Origin: Chrysomallon squamiferum
Taxonomy: Eukaryota > Mollusca > Gastropoda > Neomphalida > Peltospiridae
Direction: 5' to 3'
Assembly: GCA_012295275.1 (NCBI GenBank)
Contig: CM022679.1
Coordinates: forward strand, 6,303,157 to 6,367,156
DNA length: 64,000 nucleotides
The notes under the pieces were generated by a model. The model searched no databases. It was not told where the DNA came from and saw only the letters and a program-made list of their open reading frames with translations. This document shows positions 27,645-38,866 of the stretch, piece after piece. The position numbers and the translations under genes are program-made. Positions within the stretch are counted from its first letter, which is position 1. Every line of letters begins with the position of its first letter.

Positions 27645-30420
27645 TACACACCACACACAGAGTCACATACCACATTGCATACATAAAAAAAATGACAGTA
27701 TAATGATTTATTCTTTCTAGCCCTGGTTTCACACATGTATTTCTATTTTTGGTTTGTGAAAATGAGAACAAAATAATAAGTTAAAGCTTTCTAAATAAAA
27801 TGCTGATTCATTTGGTTAACAAAGGAACATATAAAAATATCAAAAAGTCATGTTATAAATTTAGCAAAATTTAGAACTATGGTTGATGTCAGCAACTAAA
27901 AGGGAGAAAAAGAACAATAAGAATTTGATAGATTTTTTGATGGGGGTTAGGGATTAGTCTTTTAGTTAATAACATGAAATATCAATTTAATTTTAAACCA
28001 GAAAATAATCTTTCTTTTAAGCTAAAATCCCAAAATGAAATTAAGTAAATAAAATTCAATTAAAAATCCACAAAGGAAAAACACAAAATAATGGCTATAA
28101 TGAATTATACATTTAGTCAAACAGCAGGAATCCACTGCTAACACATAGCATGCTTTTCTTTATTTATTAGCAGCAAAATATATTTCATATACACCTTCCC
28201 ACAGACAGGAAGGCACATACCATAGTCTTTGACAAATAAAGCATTGGCTGATGCAGAAATAGCTCCACAGAAGACTAATCCTGTGACATTCTTTTAAATA
28301 CTCAGGCTATTAAATAAATAATGTAGCATAGTGATTAATGATGCTGCTAGCCCATCTCCAGTACATGTAGTACTGGTAAACTAAAATATGTAATGCTAAT
28401 TCCACAAACACCCACTGCCATGGCAAATATGAACTTCATCAACAGATACCTGGCTACCACAGGTCACCTCATCCCAACAAAGGAATGATACAAATGTTGA
28501 TCAGATGTGTTTGTGAGCAGGCTGTTTGGAAAATATGTCTCCTCCACTATCGAAAATATTTTTAGACTAAAGGCTTTGTTCACTGGTTTTGTAGAAAAAC
28601 ATGTGAACATCATAAATATTGAAACTGTTTCATAGAAAATTTTTGAATATGTCAATAATACTCTAATCTCTGTTAACATATACAAAGAATTAATTAAACA
28701 GAACAGTGGATCACATGAAAATATGAAATGGAAAAACAGCACGTATACATTTTTCACTGCTTATTTTTGAATATGAAACTGCAATATACAGATATGTTGC
28801 TCTGAAACAAACAATTAAACTTTACTCTGAGATTAACTTTACAACACAAATAGAAATCTTTCACATTGTGAAAAGCTGGCTAAAAGGAATCAATAACCTG
28901 TTTTAGTATCTATAAAAATACTAATACTGGATTACAAAGTCCATAACACTATAAATTACAAGCCCTTTCTAATAAACAATATCAGATATATATATATCTA
29001 TATTTATATTTGTTTGATAAATTCTGATCATTTTGAAAATATAATAAAAATGTTGTCACAAGAAATGTTTCAGTTTATATAAGTAAATATTCCTTTTTAC
29101 TTGATAACTACAAAACACAAAGAATATAATTAAGTTCTCTGGGTAATTTTTACCGTGTTTCTCTCAGTGAACTGTTAAAATATGCCAGTTATGGACACAA
29201 ATTCTAACTTTTGCTGACAGTTTTATGCAAGTAAGGACATAGTATTTTAACTTAATGTTTAATAATAGTTTTCAGAAAAAAAAGAAAATTTCATATATAT
29301 TTTAGTTTATGCTTCAGTTATGTTTTTTTTTTTTTTTATCTATTTCTACAAATAAAAATGTACTTAAAAAATAATGTACTAAAATAATAATAACAAAAAT
29401 CAAATTAAATAAATATAACACATACCCATTAGATAATGTACAAGTACTTGCTAAATTATCAAGTGATTTGTCATAGGATTTCAGAGTGATCAAATAATAC
29501 AGAAAGGATTATAAACATAACACAGGAATGCAATCTGGTTGATTTCAAATGCAAGACAGTCTTCACCCAGAAATAATTCTGCCAGCATCTCTATCTTAAC
29601 AAGCCAAACACAAACAAGTCCTTGACACATCTCTTCCAATTGTTTGAGGTTTTGTTTTAGAATTTACCTGTAGGCCAACCCAAACTGCCAAATAATCAGC
29701 TACAACACTGTCAACAGATTTACGTTATTGAAGGATTAAAATACAAATACAAATCTAATTTTAAACTTAACTTTCAAAATATCATTGGTAACTTACCTGC
29801 TTCATTTTTTAAAAAGCTACCAATGTACAGAAGCAATAGCTGCTGATTTTTTTTTTTTTTTTAAATTGATTTTTATGTTTAATAGTGTTTATAAATATAC
29901 CCTGTTACTTTTTTTTATTTTATCTCACTGTACTTTTTTCATTTATGTTTTATTACATTACATTATATTTTGTGTTCATGTAAAAATTATATATTGTTAT
30001 GTTATGTTATTAAATAAGATATTATCTAAAAATAAGGTAAATGTAAGTTTCAATATACTTTACAAAGATAAAATTTTGGGTATAAAAATTGTAGATTTAT
30101 ATACCTCAATAAACCATATATATATGTGACATATATTATTTAATTCAGTACAAACTAGAGAATGTGAATATCTTCTTTTGTTTATTTTTTTTTTGCATTT
30201 ATTCCACAGCAATACTGACTGTCAAAAGCAATTGACCGGAGACCAGAGACACACCCAAAATCGTGTAAGTTGAAAGAAAACACTTTTCCCAATGAAATCA
30301 TGATATATATCTCATGCCATTCAGGTATTGGTCCCAACAGTTTATACAGCATATGATTCATATTACAGGCATTGTATGCTAGGGCAATTATCAAATCTGT
30401 TAATGGTAGTATATTTAGGG

Positions 30421-30485
<65 letters not shown>

Positions 30486-33400
30486 CTTGTAGGAGTCAAT
30501 ATTTTTTATAAATGTTGCATGATTTCTTTTTCATTTTTTTCCCAAGTAACTTATCTTGGAATGTTGTTCACCCATGCATAGAAAGGTGAAACCCATCAGG
30601 TATCCTTAGGGTTTACAAACCAGCTTTATAGCCAGTCAGTCAATATTTGTATTTACCTGGGCAATTCTCCCAGGAGCCACAAGGTTAATAAATCAAGACA
30701 AATCTCAACTGACAGGACATACATGCACAAAAATTGAGTTTCCTTTCATTTCTTTTTTAAATAAAGATGTTTTTGATGTGTCATTACAAGTATATGTACT
30801 ATTGAACTGAGTTTGTAACTTTTAACCTTAAAGTAAAATTTTAAAAAGAAAACATTATCTCTCTTTTCCTGTTTCAGAAACAAACACATACTTGCTCATA
30901 ACCTTACATAAACACACGTATACACACACACAAACATATTAAGCTTTTTTTACAATACTAATTCTAATACATATAATGCTGTCTTTCATGGTAACAGAAT
31001 GTTACAAATCTTATTAGTTATCTAACAATAAATACCTTCTGTGGTGAAACCTCAGAGATAATTTAACAGTGTTCATTTACAATATGAGATATTATACATG
31101 ATATTTCAGTCAAATTTCACTGTATCTGTTGTTGAAATAATATGTGAATAAGAATAAGTAAATTAATGCTTATTTAAAGATGGTTTAATATTAACATTAA
31201 TTTACATTAGCCTTGAGAAAATAAATGCTACTGCACATACTATAGCCTTAGTTATGCCACCACTTGTTGTATCAGGGATAATGGAGAACTGGTTTTATTA
31301 GGAAACATTACTGCAGCCTTTGAATTTTACCATGGCACAGAAAACAAGTGCCTTCCTTTAATACTTGCCTTGCTGCCTCATTTATATAAAACAAATTTAG
31401 TTAATTTTAATTATTGATTTTAATATAGCTACAACATGCAGTAACATCAATGACATCCATGAAAACTTCATAAAAATTATTATGTTTCCTTGGTCCTACT
31501 ACTTTAAAGGAGATGTTTGCCTGGGTGCTCTAACATTTTCAATTAAACCCAAATCTACTGCTGCTGTGGCTTATAATAATTAAAATTCAAAGCCTATCAT
31601 TGTTATCTTATCCACTGTGAATACATATGTATTTTACAACAATAAAAAAAAAAATTGCAATAACATTTGAATCATGTTTTAGTATCTGTCATTACTTACA
31701 TGATTGTAATATTAACATTTACACTTGTATAATTAAACATGGCCTGTTGTCTAGTTATATCTTAGTATAAACATATTTATCACAGGTTTGGAAAACACCT
31801 GTCAGAGTTTTCAATGAGGTTTTTAGAAGCTATAACTATTTCCTTAGAGCTTGGCAGTCTTCTCTGATTTGGGGTTTATGTCAAGTTCTAATTGAATTAT
31901 ATCTGCCTTAATGTTTGATTAAAGTTTAAAAAGCTCATTTACGTTGATATCATTATAACTTAATAAATAAAGTTAGCATTTACAATTTCCTGTGCACAGC
32001 TCACATAGAATCATAACTTCAAATACTAATTTATATTGTTTATGTAAACTGAATATTGTTGCATTAACTGAAACCAGAAACATAACCGATGCATACAAAT
32101 ATCATAAAATCATTTAATAAAAGAAAAGAAAATTACTGTGTATTGGTCTTAGCACTGAATCCAAACATACACAAATCGTGACAGTTTTTGTGTATATGAA
32201 ACAATAACAATGGCATTATTTTGTGTACATGTTTATAAAACTTTCATTAATAGACACTGAAGTCATTAGTTAGTGTCAGAATAAAATCTCAATATCCAAA
32301 TATAAAATAGTCAGTATAAAACACACTCTTTTTTGTTTAGATAACTCTGGAACATGTTAAAATTAATAATGTTCCAACATACAAACTGGTATCTTGGATT
32401 GTGTGTCCAAGACTGATATATTTCACCCTAGTTGTTGTAACCATATTATTTCAGATGGCTGGCTGACCAAAAATAAAAGCCTTTTACAGTCAATCCTACC
32501 TTAACCTCCTTTACTAAACAACAAACAATAACTAGTGAAATGACCATTGTGCTTTTGATTTAGATTATAAAAGCACATAATTACTGAGGCAGAATACAAT
32601 TTAAATTACATCAATGAGCAATGTGATAATAAGCCCTGGGCAGCATGTTGTGATAGCAGACAGGTGGTTGCTAGGTATGTGGTAACATTAACTCACTATC
32701 TAATGAAGCTGGTAATCCTCTATCAACATCATTCTCAAGGTGCTAATTTACAAGTTTGAAGTTTATCACAAAATACTCTGATGATCTGTTTACACAACTA
32801 TTATTGGTGTCAGCAAACACAACAAAAGATTGTGATCTCAATTACTCTGAAAGATTATGTTTTTACAGTTTGTTGAAATAAGATAAGAACTTAAGTTGTA
32901 ACAGTTTAATTATAAACAATAATGCTTTCATTAACAAATAAAAAAGGATATGAAATAGTGTGTTAATAATATTTAAAAAATAAATAAATTTTCTGTCATT
33001 AAAATTATAAAAAAACAAAATTTATAAACATAATACACAAGATAATGTTCTAACTAAATAATTAAACAGTCTTTCATTAATAATTTAAAAAAATCATATT
33101 TATTAGCATTTATTATTCTTGAAGCAAACGTAATAACTGCCTCTAATTAACCTTTTATTATAATAAACTTTTTATGCATTAGTTTATAAATTTAAAAAAT
33201 ATTGTTTATGTTTTTATCTTTTACAATTGATTGAATACTAGGTACATATTTTTTAAATTCATAATTAATAAACAATATGAAAATTGTCAAAAATAAAATT
33301 ATGAAATGCATATTTAATGCACTGTTTCATAATTATAATAATAATATTAGGATTATTATCATTACAAAAACATACAACAAAGAAAAAAGAACAAAAGAAA

Positions 33401-34998
33401 CAAAAACAAACAAACAAATAAAAAGACAGTCTAAACAAATGCACTATAATTTTAAATAGTAACTGGTCATTTGCTTGTGAAATAAGTACAATGTAATTGT
33501 GTCCTTTTCAGTGACCCAGATAATAGGATTTAGAAGATACAAACAATAGCTTTAATGCAGGACACACCATCTTGAAAAGAAATCTGCTAACACTTTAATC
33601 TGACAAAAATCACATCAAGATAAGTGCAGATTATCACTTACAAGAAGATTATAGTAATCATTGTTAAACTGTTTAAGGTTAACAGAGTTGTTGAAAACTG
33701 TTTCTATGTACATGAATCTATACATACTTATTCAATATTGTTTTATAATAATTATCTCTGTTAAAAATAGGTGGCAAAAGCAATATATTTTTGATCAGTT
33801 GTTTATAAATGTGTTTAAAAAACATAGTTATCATCCTGAATGCATGCTTCTAGCTATTTTAAAAAGTTTAGTTTATGTTATAGTGTATAAAGCATTCAAA
33901 AGTTTTAAAATTAAGTATTAGTAATTTCACTCTATATTAATATTAAGAAAATTTTATTGCTTGGAAAATAATTAAAAAGAAAAACTTTTTTAACAAAAAA
34001 AAAAAAAAAAAAAAAAATGTAATTTTATAAATTACTGTGAAATTAAAGCTATACTCACCAATAAACATTATAGCCAGAAACAGAAAACTGTTGCCTGCTG
34101 CATGCAATGCTGCCAGTACAATTCCTGTAACAACACAGCACACTCCCAACATAGACAGCACTACAAGAACCCATCGAAATGATGTCACTTTAACAAAACA
34201 CTTTACACATGGTTCTTTACAAACTCCATCATCTGAATGATTTGAACTAGTTGATCTGGTACGAGTGTGTCTGCTGTGGTGGGAACGTCCACCATTTTCG
34301 TGGTTTCTGTGTCTTGTTTGGTTCCTGGTTCTATGATCTGTTCCGTGGGTCCGTCTGTCATTATTCCTTGTCTGCCTGTGCTGGTTTGGTCTGGTTGGAG
34401 TGATGGGTGCAGACACATGAGAATGTAACAAGTCAGGTAAAGTGTCTGTCTGGTGGGGGTCTATTCTAGTAGAAATTCCTACATTAATATCTCTTGTCTG
34501 AATCTGTCTGTAAGGTGGCAGTTGACTCCGTCTACAATGACCAGCACCTGGTGCCACACCTGACTGACTTGCTGGAGAAAAGCTTGACTCTGCTGATACT
34601 AATGCTGGGTATAGATTTCCAGCATTTCCTTGTCTTTGTCGTGAATCAGTGATCATCACTGGTCTTCCTTCAACATTTGCGTATTGCACCTGCACTCCAT
34701 CGTGAGTTATCGATGACAGAGAATGGCTGGTGGGGAGAGCCTCTAATTGGTTCTCACTTGGATTTACTTCATTAACAGAGCTCTCTGAATTAACTGGCTG
34801 AAAGCAGATTTCATTATCAACTATATCTGGATAATTTGGCAGTGACTGTCTGTTTTGTGAAAAAGGTAAACACCCGACAGAGCTGCCACTGCCCGATCCA
34901 CTAGAAGAAGTTGACTTGCTTCCAGTTACATGTCCCAGCCCAGTTTGCAGTCTACTGGCCATAGGTACAATAATACCATCAGTGGGTGACAGAAACAT
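16470..34998 (-). CDS. Two-pass membrane protein with PPxY motifs (candidate NEDD4-family ligase partner)
   Basis: Three coding exons on the minus strand, 34998-34059, 18898-18737 and 17317-16470, join in frame to 649 residues. The ATG at 34998 has an in-frame TGA directly upstream. Residues 1-270 are Ser/Gly-rich, then Arg/His-rich, with LPPY at 160-163 and a CKEPCVKC cluster just before the membrane. TM1 is about 276-298 and TM2 about 304-327, with only a few residues between, so both ends should face the same side. After a basic stretch, the tail has PPPSY at 379-383, PPPSY at 419-423 and PPTY at 449-452, then a Ser/Thr/Asn-rich end. PPxY motifs bind WW domains, typically of NEDD4-type ubiquitin ligases; that role is inferred. 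I do not recognise an established family name. A 15.2-kb intron splits the codon between exon 1 and TM2's second half. Confidence 0.85.
17829..17855. repeat. Poly-A run in the last intron of the two-pass membrane protein gene
   Basis: An A-run of about 26 bases, preceded by TCTA and followed by a GC-richer 200 bp (17930-18130) that may be a retrotransposon relic. Not identified further. Confidence 0.5.
18365..18440 (+). repeat. Possible tRNA-derived SINE relic
   Basis: AGGCAAAGTGG resembles a pol III A box (TRGCNNAGTGG), and AGTTTGAATGTT about 45 bp later resembles a B box (GGTTCGANNCC). The match is imperfect and the tail is not recognised. Confidence 0.3.
18995..19058. repeat. Compound microsatellite (GT)n(TA)n(GA)n
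   Basis: GT run about 18995-19004, TA run about 19008-19024, GA run about 19025-19058, directly after the second coding exon's intron boundary region. Confidence 0.9.
19585..19690 (-). repeat. Diverged relic of the dispersed repeat
   Basis: AGAATATTTTATATGGACTT, then ACACACCAGCTG, then GGCATGGCTAG follows the landmark order of the minus-oriented copies, with many changes. Confidence 0.4.
21120..21240 (+). repeat. Relic of the dispersed repeat, far 3' part
   Basis: TTCCTGTGATACTGTACAT, then AACCCTTGCTGCTAA, then AAAGAGTAGCTCA, then GGGTTCCTG. The CCTTGCTGCTAA end overlaps the ends of other copies, and the AAAGAGTAGC phrase extends the family beyond them. Confidence 0.55.
22201..22346 (-). 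CDS. Candidate terminal exon inside the large intron (alternative C-terminus or nested gene)
   Basis: On the minus strand an acceptor (…CACAACACAG) at 22349-22347 opens 47 codons ending in TGA at 22203-22201. The peptide starts DTPVCSCLTSENGNHVCDF and ends KPVVLDT. It has four cysteines, balanced composition and G/C-rich third positions, unlike the AT-rich intron around it. Exon 1 of the host gene ends one base into a codon, and this exon supplies the missing two (G+TT, Val), so the splice would be in frame and would replace the second half of TM2 and the PPxY tail. It could instead be the last exon of a nested gene or a captured gene fragment. No upstream partner exon was found. Confidence 0.4.
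24180..24300 (-). repeat. Relic of the dispersed repeat
   Basis: CAGCAAGAAATATTTTATAT, then CACCTTCCTTTAGACAGGAA, then AAAGGCCTTATG, then GGGTGTGAAATAGCCTG; same landmark order as the copy at 28155-28290. Confidence 0.6.
26279..26317. repeat. (CT)n(CA)n microsatellite
   Basis: CT run about 26279-26290 followed by CA run about 26291-26317. Confidence 0.9.
27594..27640. repeat. (CA)n microsatellite
   Basis: Dinucleotide run of about 46 bp, with imperfect CACACA continuing to 27660. Confidence 0.95.
28155..28290 (-). repeat. Best-preserved copy of the dispersed repeat
   Basis: TTAGCAGCAAAATATATTTC, then CACCTTCCCACAGACAGGAA, then GGCACATACCATAGTCTTTG, then GCATTGGCTGATGCAGAAAT. This copy shows most landmarks and can serve as a query for the others. 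From memory it resembles a repeat seen throughout gastropod genomes. Confidence 0.65.
30423..30476. repeat. (GT)n(GA)n compound microsatellite
   Basis: GT run about 30423-30450 passing directly into GA run to 30476. Confidence 0.95.
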
Positions 34999-36390
34999 TC
35001 AGTCACTCACTGTAATACATCCCCCTTTCCTTGACAGGCATCTTTCCCTGTTATTCCAGTGATTCAGACAACACTTTGAACACTATAACACTTTGTTTTA
35101 TCAGCATGCCAGTTATCTTGTACGCCTCTAAAGCTGGCACCTGGCCAAATATGGGACAGCAGAAAACCTTATGCTGTGTCCACGGAAGTAAACATTACAC
35201 TAAAAATAAGTTGGAAAGACCTGAAAAAAAATAAAAACATTAAGTAAAGTATTCTTTGTCAATGTTAAGGTAATAGAAAATTTCAAAGTGACAAAGAATA
35301 ATTTGGTGTACTGAGTATCCTTTGTTGGTGACGACAACCACCGAACCATGACCAGTTAGCATTTGGCTTTAAGGCAGCTGTTACGAAGGGTTTTATGTGC
35401 TTTCAATACCAACTGTCATTAAGCAGATGACACAAAGAGACGATCACTTAAAATACACATCTGTCTTTCAAATAAACAGAAATAAAAATAAACAAATTTT
35501 AGTAGTGAGATTTTGAAACATATTTTTAAAATAAACAGACATTTCCCTACACATAAAACAATATAAACAATCTTCATAAAACAAAATATGGGTTCATTTG
35601 GCTTAATAAAGAATCATACAATTTCTGAAGTAATTTATTATTATAAGACATGAAATTAAAATTATTTATTATATGAGTGGTAATGGTTAAAGTCATTGTT
35701 TCCTGAAACATAATTCCAGTGAATACTTGTATTTTAAATAATTAAGTGAATCATATGTAATATGTGAATTCAATACACTGAAAGAAACATTATTTTTTGA
35801 TTCATTTAATAAACAAAAAAAACAAAAAAAATAATAATAATAACAATAATAGTTTTAAAAGTAATAAAAATATTTAGGATACTGTTTTTATTAATTTGTA
35901 CTGATTAACTGAAAATGTTTTGGTGCAGACATGGGCTATTTTTAACAAAAATAATATTATTTTAATGTTCTGAATATTTAATACATAATAATAAATATGT
36001 TGTCAAACATGAATGTAAATGTGCATATATGTAAATGTGTATACATAATATGAAAACATAAATAAATGTAATTACTTACTATTAATTCAATTTTGTCTAT
36101 ATACTAATTTACTATATAGTATACACAAATGTATAAATAAAGTAATAAACTAATAAAGTCTAAAAGTAAAACTAACCAAATTGAACAATTATTAAAAACA
36201 AAGTTATAAAAGTAATTTGCTCTTGTTAATTTTAAGTAACAATATATAATTATTCTAAAATTAAGATACATACTGGCACTTCAGTTTCAATTTATAACAT
36301 TCGTTCTAGTTCTACGATGCTTATCAATATCAAGCTAAAATCTAGCTACTAACAATAATGATACTACCATAGACTTAACCAACAGCTTAC

Positions 36391-36650
36391 CTTAAGTTCA
36401 ACCGCTTTCGTGTACATATCCTGGAATTCTGTTAAATATGTTTAATACGTACAGCCCTGGCCTATCTAAAAACAAGCATACACTAAATACACCCGAACAG
36501 GTCAACCACTACATATGCAAAACTGTCATATTGTCCGACAGCGTTCCCTATCCGTGAGATATGAGTCGTTCCGCTTCGTTGTATGCCGTCAAATCCCGTT
36601 ATATAGTCGGAGACACATTCCGGAAAAATCCGACTGCTGATGATAAACCG
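36391..36650 (-). promoter_or_regulatory. Probable promoter and 5' UTR exon of the two-pass membrane protein gene
   Basis: A strong minus-strand donor (CTTAAG|GTAAGC) puts an exon end at 36391. Upstream, 36530-36660 is much richer in CpG than the surroundings and contains the ETS-type palindrome TTCCGGAA at 36618-36625. An acceptor TTACAG at 35012-35010 lies just before the start-codon exon (AG = 35011-35010), giving exon 2 as 35009-34059. The GC-richer stretch 35020-35460 could be more 5' UTR through another acceptor. Inferred; no transcript seen. Confidence 0.5.
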
Positions 36651-37965
36651 AATAAAAACTGTTAACCAGAAAGATATGTCAATTTAACAGTTATCAGGTG
36701 CGGATGCCACCAAATAATTAATGACTGTATAATGTTATGACGACCTTTATTTATATAACGTAGTTAAACCGTAATCTAAACTTTAGCTAAATAAATAACT
36801 TTTTTCTTTATCAGTATTATTTCTTTAATTTTTTTTTCAATAATTTGTTTTCTTTTTATTTATTTATTTATTTAACATAAGACTAATTGTCTAAGTATAA
36901 AATATAGTATTAGCAAACGGATTTTATCCATTCATATATCCAAATATCCACCGATCCGTTCTTGGTATATTGTAATGGATTAGTCTAATTAAAACATGAA
37001 TAGCAAATCTGAAATATTAATTACGCTAAACGTTCTTTATATATAAAAGTATAGAAAATACTTGTATGTAGGCGTTCAATATCTAAGTTAAAAAATTAAT
37101 TATATACATACTTACATTCATTAAAAAAAATAAAATAAAAAATAAACAGATTTAGCAATTTAGTAAATATTTTGAAAATGGGAAGACGTGTAACATTCGA
37201 GTAAAATAAAATAATAGTTTAATTTATGCATACACTGTCAGAAATAATACAAAAATAAATTATTTTTCTGTCTAAAATAACTGAAAATGCGGCCGTATTG
37301 GTTTGTCACGATTCACAAAGTATAAACCACTGAGTACTAACTGAACAACAGATATTAATACTTTAAATTTGAATAATTTCGAATTTTGTATTATGTAATG
37401 GAAATTGAAAATGTAACAGCTATATAAGTTAATATAATAATATAATTATTTATAATATATTGCAAAATCTTTCTTCTTTTACTTCTCATCTTCTTTTCAT
37501 TGAATTTCAATGTATATGGAAAGAAGAAAAACGAAGAATAAACAAAAAATCACTAAGCCTAATAAGATCATAATGATATCGTTATGTATCTGACATATTA
37601 ACTAATACATATTTTCAAGTCTGAATCTTGTTTAAAGTATTTATTTTTAATCAATTAACAGCATAAAAAGATAAACAAAGTTACATTTTCTATAAGATTA
37701 TTCCGATATTTCATTAACAATGTAAATGACCTGATTTTGACAGGTTTGCTAATTAACAGTTTGAAGAGTCGTTTTGACAAGTCACTTACAAATAAACAGG
37801 TTTATAGACCGGAATAATATTCATAGAACTGCATAATAGATCTTTAATGAGCTTAATTAACTTTAATTATAGCTGTTGAATTAAGGTCGATATGAGATTG
37901 TCTTTCAGGATATTTGTGAAAATATGTCAGCGACGGATTTGGGATTTCAGTAAAGAGAATGGCGC

Positions 37966-38058
<93 letters not shown>

Positions 38059-38866
38059 TATTATTTTTTGTTTATTGTTTCAAAGATAAATCCATGCAAT
38101 TATTACTAATTTTTCAGTTACAAGGTTACATCACCAATGCGAAATATTATTGGTGAAATAAAATAATAATAAAAAATAATACCATCTTTTTTCTTTTTCT
38201 TTTTTTTGTTTACAGAATTACCGTATACATCAGCTGTGAACAGAAATGTGAAAAAATTATTTGAAGGAAATAAAAGATATTTAAGCCAATAACTGTTCAA
38301 GAAATGCAAGACTAATTTCAGGAAAATAGCACGAATAGAGTTGCCTTGAAGATTCATCGGAGCATATCCGTGGCATACGCGACTGGTAGCTTGCAAACTT
38401 CAGTTATTTGATTTGTGCAATGACGGTGATTAGTATTATTATTTGCAGCCTTTTTTTTTTTTTTTCACGATACAATATTATATGTTTATTTAAATGTAGT
38501 TTGCATATTTATTTGAGAACGTAAATCAGTCTTCGATATGTACTTAGATGTAAAGATTTGGAGTTATCTCTCTTCCTGACTGATCTTTAGCATAGTATTA
38601 AAATTAATTTTAACTTTGAAAGTTACTGATAATTTAGAATATAGTAAAATTTATGGATTCAAAATATTATTATTTCCAAAATGATACACATCAGGTTTCC
38701 CCACCCCCCAATTAAATGAATAATTAATTTAACAGATAATGTTGGTTTTTTGTGGGGGTTTTTATATCTTGTTTTTCCAGAAACATGGTTCCATATTACC
38801 TTCTTATTTTGCAAATGAATTTATTATTTGTAATTTTATAAAGCATGATAATAGCTTGACACGAAA
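36651..38866. other. Spacer between the two-pass membrane protein gene and CRLF3
   Basis: AT-rich, with no coding exon. A (ATC)n(CT)n tract lies at 37966-38051. A modest CpG-containing stretch at 38340-38430 may mark the CRLF3 transcription start, followed by a possible 5' UTR intron (acceptor TTTCCAG near 38780). Confidence 0.4.
37966..38051. repeat. (ATC)n(CT)n compound microsatellite
   Basis: (ATC) repeats to about 37999, then an uninterrupted CT run to 38051, about 0.8 kb upstream of the CRLF3 start codon. Confidence 0.95.

Larger units (their letters stand above)
18899..34058 (-). other. 15.2-kb intron of the two-pass membrane protein gene
   Basis: Bounded by GTGAGT at 34058-34053 and AG at 18900-18899 (minus strand). 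Apart from the candidate exon at 22201-22346, I see no coding sequence. It holds repeat relics at 19585-19690, 21120-21240, 24180-24300 and 28155-28290, several dinucleotide microsatellites, and GC-richer unidentified islands near 26450-26560, 29530-29720, 30540-30730 and 32620-32760 that are probably old transposon remnants. Confidence 0.6.
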
